A DNA stretch of 58,929 bases, from NCBI GenBank assembly GCA_937922595.1, contig CALAIY010000038.1:1-58929 (forward strand), read 5' to 3'. Of this stretch, positions 26,550 through 35,694 are shown piece by piece (position 1 is the first letter of the stretch; each line of letters begins with the position of its first letter). The notes beneath the pieces are model-generated. The model was not told the origin of the DNA and searched no databases. It saw only the letters and a program-made list of their open reading frames with translations. The position numbers and the translations under genes are program-made. The stretch is from an uncultured Verrucomicrobiales bacterium (GTDB taxonomy: Bacteria > Verrucomicrobiota > Verrucomicrobiia > Verrucomicrobiales > DEV007).

Positions 26550-27194
26550 ATGTGCCAGTTACCGATGTTTTTGAACGTTCTACGTGATTTCTCCCGCCCG
26601 CATTGGGTCGATATTGTCTATGAGATCAAAGGGAGTGAAGGACTTTCCGTTGGTGAGCTTGGTAAGCGGCTCGGCATGAGTTACATGGGAGTGAAGCAGC
26701 ATTGTGTGGAACTGGAAAAAAAGGGCTACCTCGATACGTGGCGCCGTTCGAGGGAAGTCGGACGTCCGGAGAAAATCTATAGGCTCACGCATAAGGTGGC
26801 ACCGCTCTTTCCTGGAGTCGGTGAGGAGTTCTCGCTGAGTCTACTGAAGGGCGTGAAAAATGCCCAAGGTGAAATGGCAGTAGACCGCTTGCTCTACCAG
26901 CATTTCCAAAACGAATCCGAGAAATACGGAGCTAAGGTGAAGGGCGGAGGGATTGGTGAGCGCGCGAAATCGTTTTCAAAAATTCGTAGCCTCGAAGGGC
27001 GCCGATCTGAATGGTTCGCTGAGGAGGGGGCGTTGATCGAATATCACGATTCTATGGCGCTGATTGCAGCGGAATTTCCCAGTGTGCATACGCTGGAAGA
27101 GGGGCTTGTGGGAGCCGTTCTTGGAGCTGAAGTCACCCGTAGTGAGACTCGCACGGCAGGACTGGTTATGGTACGCTTCGCGCTAGCGAGCTAG
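26550..27194 (+). CDS. Winged-helix transcriptional regulator
   Basis: A 214-residue DNA-binding protein. The N-terminal part (about residues 8-75) is an ArsR/SufR-like winged helix: recognition helix region LSVGELGKRLGMSYMGVKQH, then a wing with GRPEKIYRLT. The GRP-x-x-x-Y-x-LT pattern is common in the SufR/DeoR-like group. The C-terminal 130 residues have no recognised ligand domain and lack the clustered cysteines of Fe-S SufR. A frame begins with TTG at 26457, but ATG at 26550 (MCQLPMFLNVL) or 26565 fits the fold better. Its divergent position makes it the natural candidate regulator of the biosynthetic operon. Direction of control is unknown. Confidence 0.75.
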   Translation: MCQLPMFLNVLRDFSRPHWVDIVYEIKGSEGLSVGELGKRLGMSYMGVKQHCVELEKKGYLDTWRRSREVGRPEKIYRLTHKVAPLFPGVGEEFSLSLLKGVKNAQGEMAVDRLLYQHFQNESEKYGAKVKGGGIGERAKSFSKIRSLEGRRSEWFAEEGALIEYHDSMALIAAEFPSVHTLEEGLVGAVLGAEVTRSETRTAGLVMVRFALAS

Positions 27195-27225
27195 TGGGCT
27201 TATAAGGTAGCGCCACAATATTTTC

Positions 27226-27669
27226 CTAGCTGAGATATCGCTTTCGGCACTCTACGATTGCGTTCAGCATAGTATCTGCTTCCGCGCGGAGTCTTGCATC
27301 TAGTGATGATGCGGCGCGATTGTGGCGGCGATAGAGGAGCGCGAGATGGCTCCGAAGTTCGTCTTTGGTCATGCCGTCGCGGAGCTCGCAAAGTTGCTCT
27401 GGGCTTGCGTTGGCATCGAGGCCTTTGCGCGCTTTCTTGAGCCATTCGGCACGTGCTTTTGGCACGTCATCACCAATTTCTGGCTCTTCTTCAGGATCTG
27501 GTGCGGCAGGGCGCTTGATAGCGTTCGGCTCGGTGACTTGGCGCGCAGCTGGAGCTGGCTCGACCTTAGCAGTCTTCTTGGTCGCGATGGCCTGGGTTTT
27601 GCGCAGGTCATCAGCAAGCTTATGCTTTTGGGTAAGCTCTTTGGCTTTCTTGGTAAATTTTCCGAACAT
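27226..27669 (-). CDS. Small basic protein downstream of the Hsp70 gene (possible degenerate J-like domain)
   Basis: A 147-residue protein I cannot assign. The first 75 residues are Lys/Ala/Pro-rich and probably unstructured. The last 65 are helical, with the segment ELRSHLALLYRRHNRAASS (about residues 105-123) followed by a helix ending AIVECRKRYLS. Spacing resembles helices II-III of a J domain (KxAYRxLALxxHPD), with HNR where HPD would be. That is a weak resemblance, noted because the gene starts 8 bases after the Hsp70 stop and is surely co-transcribed. A true J function would normally need HPD. Confidence 0.6.
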   Translation of the reverse strand: MFGKFTKKAKELTQKHKLADDLRKTQAIATKKTAKVEPAPAARQVTEPNAIKRPAAPDPEEEPEIGDDVPKARAEWLKKARKGLDANASPEQLCELRDGMTKDELRSHLALLYRRHNRAASSLDARLRAEADTMLNAIVECRKRYLS

Positions 27670-27677
27670 GTTCTGGA

Positions 27678-29168
27678 TTATTCGATCTGGAGATTGCGGA
27701 AGTAGGCCGTTTTACGCTCGATCTCCTCATCGCTGAGGACGCCCTGGCCGTTGTAAGAAATGGCTACCTGCTTGGATTTGCCGGTTGTTTCATCAGTCAC
27801 GATCACTTTTACGCGCTGGTTTTCATCATATGCGTAAGTCACGGTGATCTCGCATCCTGCTGGGCGTCCAGCAGGCACTTCGAGACCGATTTTACCGATG
27901 ACGTCTACATATTTGGGATCACTGTCTTCGCCCTGGGTAATCTCCACTTCGATCAGCTGCTCATTGTCCTCAGATGTGACGTAGGTCTGACTTTCCGAGC
28001 AGGGAATAGGAGTGTTTTTGTTGATGACGATTGTGTTGAGGAAAAGTTCCTCGCCAGTCTCGGCATTTTCCACAAGAGCAAGGGTTCCGTAGCCGTGGTT
28101 ACAAACTTCGTGAACGGTGAGGGACTGCTTGGAGAACAGTGCTGCACCGAGGGCGACGCATTCGTCTACATTTCCGCAGGAGAGCGCGGGCTTTTTAAAT
28201 AGGCGCTCAAGGAGTTCGCGAACGGCGGGCATCCGTGTGGAGCCACCGACAAGAACGACGTGATCTACTTCATCAATTGTGAGGTTTGATGAGAGCAATG
28301 CCTGCTCCACGAGCATTTCTGTGCGGAGAAGAAGGCGATCAACGGCATCTTCAAAATTATCACGAGTGAGCTCAACGCGGGAGATTCCTTCCGTATCATT
28401 GCCCACTGTTTCCGAGGCCTTGCGGAGCTTGGAAAGCATCTTTTTAAGGTGCTCACCTTCCTGGAGCATCCTGCGCTTCTGGGCATCGGAATCGTAAAGA
28501 TCAGCTCCACGCTGGTCTTTATACTGACCGGCGATCATATCGAGGATGATCTCATCGAAGTTTGCTCCGCCGAGGTGGCGAGCTCCTTCAGATGTGAAAA
28601 TTTCGAAATCGCCGTATTTCCCGATATCGAGGACGGTGATGTCTAGCGTGCCGCCTCCGAGGTCGTAGACGAGAGTGTTTCCCGTGATCTTCTTTGCGTG
28701 AGCGTAGTAGAGGGCGGCTGCGGTGGGCTCGTTTACCAAGCGCTTGATATTGAGGCCAGCGATTTTACCGGCGGCGATGGTCGCTTTTCGGGCAAATTCA
28801 TTGAAGTTTGCCGGAACGGTGACGACGACATCTTTGATATCGCCAACGATATTTGAGCATTCGCGGGAGAGCTTCGAGAGAATGATGGCGGAGATCTCGG
28901 TGGGGGTCCACATCTTTCCATCGATGTCTACAATGTAGTCTGGATTATCCATGAAGCGCTTGATCTGGTAGATCGTGCGCGATGGATCGCCGCCATCACG
29001 GGCGGCTGAGCCGACGAGTTTTACCTCTTCATCGGGATCAAAATAGACAACGGATGGCGTCATGCGCTCACCGTCTCCATTGGGTACAATTTCGGGGTTC
29101 CCATCCGAGCGTATATATGCCAGTCCGGATGTGGTCGTGCCGAGGTCGATGCCTACGAATTCTGCCAT
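27678..29168 (-). CDS. Hsp70-family chaperone lacking the C-terminal lid
   Basis: A 496-residue DnaK-like ATPase. Nucleotide-binding motifs are intact: GIDLGTTTSGLAYI (phosphate 1), VYDLGGGTLDITVL (phosphate 2) and VLVGGSTRMPAVREL (adenosine). A beta-sandwich substrate domain follows (about 375-480), and the protein stops just inside the first lid helix (LSDEEIERKTAYFRN). Canonical DnaK has about 640 residues, so the helical lid and disordered tail are missing. That suggests a specialised rather than a general chaperone. It sits between the FHA/GrpE-like gene (101 bases upstream) and a small basic protein gene (8 bases downstream). Confidence 0.9.
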   Translation of the reverse strand: MAEFVGIDLGTTTSGLAYIRSDGNPEIVPNGDGERMTPSVVYFDPDEEVKLVGSAARDGGDPSRTIYQIKRFMDNPDYIVDIDGKMWTPTEISAIILSKLSRECSNIVGDIKDVVVTVPANFNEFARKATIAAGKIAGLNIKRLVNEPTAAALYYAHAKKITGNTLVYDLGGGTLDITVLDIGKYGDFEIFTSEGARHLGGANFDEIILDMIAGQYKDQRGADLYDSDAQKRRMLQEGEHLKKMLSKLRKASETVGNDTEGISRVELTRDNFEDAVDRLLLRTEMLVEQALLSSNLTIDEVDHVVLVGGSTRMPAVRELLERLFKKPALSCGNVDECVALGAALFSKQSLTVHEVCNHGYGTLALVENAETGEELFLNTIVINKNTPIPCSESQTYVTSEDNEQLIEVEITQGEDSDPKYVDVIGKIGLEVPAGRPAGCEITVTYAYDENQRVKVIVTDETTGKSKQVAISYNGQGVLSDEEIERKTAYFRNLQIE

Positions 29169-29269
29169 GGAAAAGTGTGTGGGAAGGCCGGGTGGGATTA
29201 AAGAGAAGGAATAAGCTGTTTACTGGTGCGGGGGATTAACAGCAAGATAAATTTAGACTATCAGGACAA

Positions 29270-30994
29270 TTAAGCAATTTTGACTTCGGCCTTCCTGAGA
29301 AGTGTTTCGCTTCCGAGGTCGCCGTTTGAGCAGAAATAGCCGGGGCGTACTGTGGTGGCAATTTCTTTGCCGGTGGGGGAGTTTTCAGCGCCGCCGAGAA
29401 TAAGGATGCGCTTTCGTGTGTTGAGATCGATGGGGGTGCCTTCGGGGAAGTGGAAGGCTTCTACTGAATGCTCGCGGAGAATATCGAGAAGAGCTTCGCG
29501 GAGGGCTACGAGCTGATCTACGAAATCGGGATTTTTGTCGCTCGAGCGAACCGTGGCGAGAAGATCGTCGAGAAGGTCGATTCGGCGGATGAGATTTTTC
29601 GATAGAACGTGGACGGTGCCCCATTCGAGATCTTGGGCAGCTTCGAGAGTTTCTTTTTGGTCTTCGAGCTCGGCGACGCGCTCTTTGAGCGAAACGGATG
29701 ATTTTTCCATCTCGGTTTTCGCCTGCTCGGCGCTTTCGAGATCTTTCTTTGCGGCTTCGAGTGTTTCGTTTGTCTCGGAGAGCCCGCTTTCGCTAGCTAA
29801 AAGTTTCTCAGAGATCTCTTGTAGATTCTTTTCCTGCGGGGCGAGGCTCGCGATGGTCGATTCTAGGCTGGAGACTTCGGAGCGGAGTGTTTCGGCTTTC
29901 GCGGTGTCTTCTTTGAGTGTGGCGACGGATTCCCTTAGTGTGGAGAGTTCGTTTTCCAGGCTTGTCTTTTGGACGTGGAGTGCGGTGAGATCGGCTTGAA
30001 CCTTTTTGGCTTCGATACCGGAGGTCTCGGCGCTATTGATGGCTTCTTTAAGCTCGGCAAGTTCTGCTTCCGCTGATTCTCTTATGGATTTCTGTTTCTC
30101 GCAGCTTGCCTTCAGGATCATGATCTCCTTCTCGAGCTCTTCCTTTTCTTCGTTGAGGCTGGAGTTTTCCTCTTTCTTTTTGCTGACGGTTTCCGAAAGC
30201 GCTTTTTGCTTGTCTTCGAGGCTACTGAGCTCTCCCACGATGCTGTCGCGGAGATTTTCAGAAGCGTGTACTTTGGCTTCGATTGCTTTGAGGGAGGCTT
30301 CTGCGCGCACTTTTGCAGCGATGGCCTCACCAAGAGCGGCTTTTTCTTTATTCGCTTCGGTTACTTTGCCGGTAAGGCCGCTGAGCAGCTTTTCCGTGCG
30401 GGAGGATTCTTGAAAGATTTCATCGCGTGCGCTTGTTGCTTCTGCGATCTCTTTGTGGAGGGCATCAAGCTCTGTCTGAAGGCTATCGATTGCGGGCTGG
30501 TGCTCGGACGCGGAATCGAGCCCGTTTTTGATCTGCTTCAGTTTTTCGACCTCGGCGGTGAGGGAGGCCTGCTCGTCGCGGAGGGTATCGAGTGAGCGTT
30601 CAAGTTCGGCGCGGTTTCCTCCTCGGAGGGTGTGTTGTAGCTCTGAGTCTTTCCCTACTGGGATTGAGGCGGTCTTCGCCTCGCGAGACGTATCATTTTC
30701 GGGGACGATGTATCGTGCATCTACCTGACCAAATGCCACTTTGTCTCCATGACGGAGGTTGCAGCGTACAATGCGCTTTCCATTAACTTCGATGCCATTT
30801 TGCGAATCGAGATCATGAACCTCAAACGAGCCGTCCGATTTACGAGAAAAACGGGCGTGCTTGCTCGATATCCAAGAGTTTTGGATCACGATGGCATTTG
30901 AAGGATCGCGGCCAAGTGTGACTGAATCGGCGTTCAATGGGAACTCGATGTCTTGGCCTGGGCTGACCTGGAATGTGAGGATTGCTGTACTCAC
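29270..30994 (-). CDS. FHA domain, long coiled coil and GrpE-like C-terminal domain
   Basis: The 574-residue protein starts with an FHA domain (about 1-98), a phosphothreonine-binding module with GRDPSNAIVI, SSKHARF and DLDSQNGIEVNG. Residues about 125-450 are heptad-rich Glu/Lys/Leu/Ala coiled coil. Residues 456-574 read like the GrpE core: a helix resembling the dimer bundle (ALLDILREHSVEAF), then G-x-PID, and an ending GYFCSNGDLGSETLLRKAEV resembling the GrpE wing GY-x(n)-VLRPAxVxV. GrpE is the nucleotide-exchange factor of Hsp70, and an Hsp70 gene lies immediately downstream on the same strand. The GrpE assignment is by eye and inferred. The FHA and coiled-coil calls are firm. Confidence 0.85.
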   Translation of the reverse strand: MSTAILTFQVSPGQDIEFPLNADSVTLGRDPSNAIVIQNSWISSKHARFSRKSDGSFEVHDLDSQNGIEVNGKRIVRCNLRHGDKVAFGQVDARYIVPENDTSREAKTASIPVGKDSELQHTLRGGNRAELERSLDTLRDEQASLTAEVEKLKQIKNGLDSASEHQPAIDSLQTELDALHKEIAEATSARDEIFQESSRTEKLLSGLTGKVTEANKEKAALGEAIAAKVRAEASLKAIEAKVHASENLRDSIVGELSSLEDKQKALSETVSKKKEENSSLNEEKEELEKEIMILKASCEKQKSIRESAEAELAELKEAINSAETSGIEAKKVQADLTALHVQKTSLENELSTLRESVATLKEDTAKAETLRSEVSSLESTIASLAPQEKNLQEISEKLLASESGLSETNETLEAAKKDLESAEQAKTEMEKSSVSLKERVAELEDQKETLEAAQDLEWGTVHVLSKNLIRRIDLLDDLLATVRSSDKNPDFVDQLVALREALLDILREHSVEAFHFPEGTPIDLNTRKRILILGGAENSPTGKEIATTVRPGYFCSNGDLGSETLLRKAEVKIA

Positions 30995-31253
30995 GGCTTT
31001 TTTGGTGGGGTGGCTGCTTCTCGTATGAAACGAGAGCGTGCGGGATTAACGGGTGGTTATCTCTCGAAGAGAGGAGTTAAAAAATATGAAATTTGGCGGA
31101 AGGTAAGGTGAAGCGAGAATATAAAGGATGCCAGAGGAAACCGGTTTTTGCCGGATACACAGGCGCAATCCTTCCGCTAAAATGACCGCTGGAAAACGGG
31201 GATTCTTGGATTGAAAGTATGGTTCATATGGTAATTATACACCAAAATCGCGA

Positions 31254-33968
31254 TTAGACGACTATTTCATTAAGATCGACAAGAATTTCACGTGGCTTAG
31301 CACCCTCGCCGGGGCCAATAATGCCTTTTGCTTCAAGAATATCCATCATTCGAGCGGCTCTGGTGTATCCGAGACGAAGGCGGCGTTGGAGGAGGCTTGT
31401 GGAGGCTTTTTTCTCTTGAGCGATTACTTCGAGGCATTTTTCGAGGCAATCGAGATCTTCATCGGAGAGGTCATCGGCTTCGGCGTTAGATCCACCTTCT
31501 ATGGCTGCTTTCGCGGTTTGCTCGAAAACGGGGTCTGCTTGGTCGCCACAGTGCTTCACGATGCGCGAAATTTCGTCGTCCGAGAGATAGGCTCCTTGGG
31601 CTCGGAGGAGCTTGGAGGTGCCGGGAGGTAGGTAGAGGAGGTCTCCTTTGCCTACGAGCTTATCTGCTCCTTTGGTGTCTAGGATGACCCGAGAGTCGAG
31701 AGCGGAGGATACCTGGAAGGCAATGCGGGAGGGGATGTTGGCCTTGATGACGCCGGTGATGACGTCGGCGCGAGGTGTCTGTGTGGCGACGATGAGGTGG
31801 ATGCCTGCGGCGCGTGCCATCTGGGTGATGCGAGCGATGGCAAGCTCGACATCGGCGGGAGCCGTCTGCATGAGATCGGCAAGCTCGTCGATGATGACGA
31901 CAATGTATGGGTAACGGTCCGGGATTTTCATCTGGTCCGGATCATCGGCCATTTCTTCGTCGGTCGGGCCGGGCTCAGCGTCGGACCAGCCTGCGTGATC
32001 GCGGGTGGATTCTTCGATTTTGACGGCGACTTTCTTGAGTTCATCGGCGGCTTTGGCGGGATCGAACGGCGCTGAAAGCTCGTCGGCAATGGCATCGAGG
32101 TCGATGGTGACTTCGGTGGATTCCGGCTCTGGTGCGATTTCTTCGCCAGTGGCAGGATCGATTTTTGGCTCAGGCTGTTTGCGCTCGCGCTTGTTGAAGG
32201 AATCGAAGTTCCGCACGCCTTCTTTAGCGAAGACTTGGTAGCGATGCTCCATTTCATTGACGACCCAGCGAAGGGCTAGGAGCACTTTCTTAGGATCGGT
32301 GACAACTGGGATGACCAGGTGTGGCAGAGAGTTGTAGATCTGCATTTCGACCACTTTCGGGTCGATCATGATGAAGCGTAGCTGGTCTGGCGTAAACTGG
32401 TAGAGCAGTGATGCGATGATCGAATTGATGCAGACGGATTTGCCCGAGCCTGTCGCACCGGCGACGAGGAGGTGCGGCATGGCTGCGAGGTCGGCGATGA
32501 TGGTGTTGCCGTAGACGTCTTTGCCGAGGGCAATGGGAAGTTTTGATTTGGTGTCGGTGAAGGCGGAATCTTGGAAGAGTTCGCGGAGTGGGACGGCAAC
32601 TTTGATGTCGTTTGCGATCTCGATGCCGACAGTGTCTTTGCCGGGGATTGGCGCGATGATATTGATTCGCTCTGCCTTTGTGGCGCGGGCAATATCTGCT
32701 TCAAGGCTGGTGATGCGGTTTACCCGAAGGCCTTCACCGGGGTAGATTTCGTAGCGGGTGATTGTGGGGCCACGGGTGATATCGCCGGGGGTGACGGGGA
32801 TGCCGAAGGTGCCAAGGGTGCGCACGATGGTGTTTTGGAGCGCGAGTAGCTCGGAGGTGTCGGCGGGTTCGGCTTCGGCGTTTTCGTCGTAGTCGAGGAG
32901 ATCGAGATCTGGGAGATCGTAGTCTTCGAATGCATCGTCGAGCGAGGTGGCGGAGCCAGGGCCGGTGGCGGGATTGTCGCCAGCGCGTTTTTTGCGGAGA
33001 TCCGCTAGGGTCATCTTGGGGAGGCCGGTGGTCTCATCGTTCCGGCGGGCGGAGGAATCGATAATTTTAGGCTCCGGGGTGGCTGGGATTTCAGCGAGGG
33101 GGAGCTCGAGTTCCGCTGTTTCGGCTTCGGCAGGATCAAGTTCGGTGGCATCGAAGGGGTCGTCCTGAGAGAATTCGGTAGCTGTCTTGCGCTTTGCTGG
33201 AGCCTTGCGCTTGGGGCGGGCTTTTTTTGCTGCTGCGGCTTCTTGCTTTAGGGCGCGCTCTTCACGGCGGGCTTCAAGCTCGGCGCGCTCGGCGGCGCTT
33301 TCGGCACGAGCGATTCGGTTTTCTTCAAATGATTCACGGAGGGCTTCGATGCCGTGCTTCGATGCGCGAAGGAAATCGATGGGGGCGATGCCGGTGAGTA
33401 CGATTGCGGCTGAGGCGTAAGCAAAACCTACGAGGATGGCTGAGCCACCTGTGCCGATAAAGGCGACGAAGAATTCTTGGCCGAGCTGGGCACCGACACA
33501 GCCACCTGGGCCAAGGGTATTGAAGCGGTGTTCCCAGTCTTCAAACCACCACGGCTGAAAGTGGGCGAGGCAGGAGCCTGCAAAGACAAGGACGGTGAGT
33601 GCTACAATTTCACGGAAGGGAACAGGGCGGCGTGAAAGGATCTTCATTCCGCCAAACCAGAAGAGTCCCGTAGGGATGAGGTAGGCGGCTGCGCCAAAGA
33701 TAAAGATCGAATATCCGGCGAGGAATGCTCCGAGGGGGCCGATGACATTATGTGCCGGAGAATTTGGCGTGGATAGTGCGGAGAAGCTTACCGCTGCAGG
33801 CAGGTCGCTTGGTGTGTAGGTGATAAGTGCGAGAAAGTGAATGATCGCAAAAACAATGAGGCCGAGCGCAATGACGTCGTTTTGTGTCGTGCTGGGGGCT
33901 TCGACGGTTTTTTGGGGGCGTTTGCGTTTAGGCCGGGCACTCATAGGATCGGGGTGCCGCCCGAGCAT
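31254..33968 (-). CDS. ftsK: FtsK/SpoIIIE-type DNA translocase
   Basis: A 904-residue septal DNA pump that moves chromosome termini and activates XerCD at dif. The N-terminus has about four membrane helices (residues 33-190) and a charged linker (about 215-360; Lys/Arg/Glu/Ala-rich). The RecA-like motor has Walker A GATGSGKSV and Walker B YIVVIIDELADLM. The C-terminal gamma winged helix (SLLQRRLRLGYTRAARMMDILEAKGII) recognises KOPS-type orientation sequences. An acidic insert follows the WVVNEMEHRY segment of the motor and is longer than in E. coli. It is followed at 259 bases by the FHA/GrpE-like gene on the same strand. Confidence 0.95.
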   Translation of the reverse strand: MLGRHPDPMSARPKRKRPQKTVEAPSTTQNDVIALGLIVFAIIHFLALITYTPSDLPAAVSFSALSTPNSPAHNVIGPLGAFLAGYSIFIFGAAAYLIPTGLFWFGGMKILSRRPVPFREIVALTVLVFAGSCLAHFQPWWFEDWEHRFNTLGPGGCVGAQLGQEFFVAFIGTGGSAILVGFAYASAAIVLTGIAPIDFLRASKHGIEALRESFEENRIARAESAAERAELEARREERALKQEAAAAKKARPKRKAPAKRKTATEFSQDDPFDATELDPAEAETAELELPLAEIPATPEPKIIDSSARRNDETTGLPKMTLADLRKKRAGDNPATGPGSATSLDDAFEDYDLPDLDLLDYDENAEAEPADTSELLALQNTIVRTLGTFGIPVTPGDITRGPTITRYEIYPGEGLRVNRITSLEADIARATKAERINIIAPIPGKDTVGIEIANDIKVAVPLRELFQDSAFTDTKSKLPIALGKDVYGNTIIADLAAMPHLLVAGATGSGKSVCINSIIASLLYQFTPDQLRFIMIDPKVVEMQIYNSLPHLVIPVVTDPKKVLLALRWVVNEMEHRYQVFAKEGVRNFDSFNKRERKQPEPKIDPATGEEIAPEPESTEVTIDLDAIADELSAPFDPAKAADELKKVAVKIEESTRDHAGWSDAEPGPTDEEMADDPDQMKIPDRYPYIVVIIDELADLMQTAPADVELAIARITQMARAAGIHLIVATQTPRADVITGVIKANIPSRIAFQVSSALDSRVILDTKGADKLVGKGDLLYLPPGTSKLLRAQGAYLSDDEISRIVKHCGDQADPVFEQTAKAAIEGGSNAEADDLSDEDLDCLEKCLEVIAQEKKASTSLLQRRLRLGYTRAARMMDILEAKGIIGPGEGAKPREILVDLNEIVV

Positions 33969-34038
33969 GATGCTTGGCGGCTAGGACAACCATGGTTTTA
34001 CCTCAAGTATATTAGTATTTCAACAATCTTAAGGGTTT

Positions 34039-34668
34039 ATGGAGAGTTTGGTGATCGTATTTGCAAAAGTGCCCGAGGCCGGGCGGGTGAAAACGCGATT
34101 GGCGGCCACCATCGGAGAGTATGCGGCTGTGGTTGCTTACCGTAAGCTCGCGGAAGAAACGCTTCGTTTGCTGCCGAAATCCGTGGATGTCTGGGTATCT
34201 TATGCACCTGGGACGTCTGAGGCGGAGGAGGTGATGCGAGCTTGGCTTGGTGGGTTGCGCCCGATTAATCGCTGGCTCCCACAGGTCGATGGGGGGCTGG
34301 GGGAGCGTCTTGAGGGTGCTTGTAGGGCAGGGCTTGATGCGGGGGCGAGCCAAGTCACTGTGATTGGGACGGATTGCATTGGGCTTGATGCTGCCGTTTT
34401 TGAGGAGATTGATGCCGAAGTGGACGTTTGTTTTGTGCCTGCGAAAGATGGTGGTTATGTGTCAGTGACTATTCGTAATGAGAGGTCTACAGCTGTTTTT
34501 CACGAAATTCGTTGGAGTACGGAGCATGTGATAAGTGATAGTCTCGCCGCTGCAAAGAGGGCTGGGCTATCGGTGTCGGTTGCGCCCTACTCGCTTGAAG
34601 ATGTGGACACTGAGGCTGAATGGCTGACGGCGGAGAAAATCCTTATAAAACGAGGGCGAATTTATTAA
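34039..34668 (+). CDS. DUF2064 (TIGR04282-like) nucleotidyl/glycosyltransferase-fold protein
   Basis: A 209-residue GT-A-fold protein. The start LVIVFAKVPEAGRVKTRLA is the signature of the DUF2064 family, annotated as TIGR04282 arsenosugar biosynthesis glycosyltransferase in some genomes. The metal/sugar nucleotide region TVIGTDCIGLDAAVFEEI and the PAKDGGYVSV segment (cofactor-like loop) are conserved. The actual reaction is not known in most lineages. It is 27 bases upstream of manA, so a sugar-nucleotide role is plausible. Confidence 0.8.
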   Translation: MESLVIVFAKVPEAGRVKTRLAATIGEYAAVVAYRKLAEETLRLLPKSVDVWVSYAPGTSEAEEVMRAWLGGLRPINRWLPQVDGGLGERLEGACRAGLDAGASQVTVIGTDCIGLDAAVFEEIDAEVDVCFVPAKDGGYVSVTIRNERSTAVFHEIRWSTEHVISDSLAAAKRAGLSVSVAPYSLEDVDTEAEWLTAEKILIKRGRIY

Positions 34669-34695
34669 AATATAGTATATGTCTGAAAATTAAAT

Positions 34696-35679
34696 ATGAA
34701 GGTATCAGAACCCATCTCTTTTTCACCGTTAGTCATGGAACGTGTCTGGGGAGGACGGCGACTGCAGGATTTTCAAAAAAGCCTTCCAGAATCTGGGAGT
34801 TGTTTCGGGGAATCGTGGGAGTTAGTTGATCGTCCAGAAGCGCAAAGTGTGGTTTCGGGTGGAGCGCTCGATGGCAAGCAATTGGGTGAGCTTTGGCGAG
34901 ATCCTGAAGCGCGAAATGCCATCTTCGGAGCGAATGCGCCCGCTACCGAGCGTTTTCCAATTCTCGTTAAAATCTTAGATTGCCGCCAAAAACTCTCGGT
35001 ACAAGTCCACCCACCTGCGGAAATTGCGGAAAGCCTTGGCGGCGAGCCTAAGACGGAGATGTGGCAGATTGTGGAGGCGGATTCCGATGCCAGTCTCTAC
35101 GTGGGATTAAAAAGGGGGGCTTCAAAGGATGCGTTTTCCAAGGCGGTAGAGGAGGGGACTACGGAGACGTTGATTCATTCGATTTCGCCCTCGGTAGGCG
35201 AATCAATTTTCATTCCAAGCGGACGTCTACATGCCATCGGTGGAGGGCTTGTGATCTACGAGATTCAGCAAAATAGCGATACGACGTACCGCGTTTTCGA
35301 TTGGAATCGTAAGGGGCTCGATGGAAAAGAGCGGCAGCTTCACGTGGATGAATCACTCAAGTGTATCGATTTTGCGGATATTGAGCCAGAAATGGATTCT
35401 TGTGATGGCGAATCGCGCGCGGATTGCCCTCACTTCAGGGTCGATCATTGGGCGATCGCAGAGGGCGAAGGGAGGGAGGTGGCATGCGCTGGTGAATTTG
35501 CTTACTTCGGCGTCGCCAAGGGGCAGGTGTCGTGTGGTGGTAGGCTTTTCCAAAAAGGGGAGTTTTTCCTAGTTCCTGCTGAGCGCGCGGAAACATGTGG
35601 GACAGTTTTTGCCGTTGATGCCTCAGCCGAGGTTGTTCGCACCCGCTTCGGTGTGGCAGAAAACGCAAAATTAGGGTAA
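34696..35679 (+). CDS. manA: Class I mannose-6-phosphate isomerase
   Basis: The 327-residue zinc enzyme interconverts fructose-6-phosphate and mannose-6-phosphate. Zinc ligands and active-site motifs are visible: KLSVQVHPP (Gln, His), GGEPKTEMWQIV (Lys, Glu) and IPSGRLHAIGGGLVIYEIQQNSDTTYR (His and Arg). This is the short bacterial type of about 320 residues, lacking the central insertion of long forms. A downstream ACT-domain gene follows 15 bases later. Confidence 0.94.
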   Translation: MKVSEPISFSPLVMERVWGGRRLQDFQKSLPESGSCFGESWELVDRPEAQSVVSGGALDGKQLGELWRDPEARNAIFGANAPATERFPILVKILDCRQKLSVQVHPPAEIAESLGGEPKTEMWQIVEADSDASLYVGLKRGASKDAFSKAVEEGTTETLIHSISPSVGESIFIPSGRLHAIGGGLVIYEIQQNSDTTYRVFDWNRKGLDGKERQLHVDESLKCIDFADIEPEMDSCDGESRADCPHFRVDHWAIAEGEGREVACAGEFAYFGVAKGQVSCGGRLFQKGEFFLVPAERAETCGTVFAVDASAEVVRTRFGVAENAKLG

Positions 35680-35694
35680 AGAGGGTGATTCATT

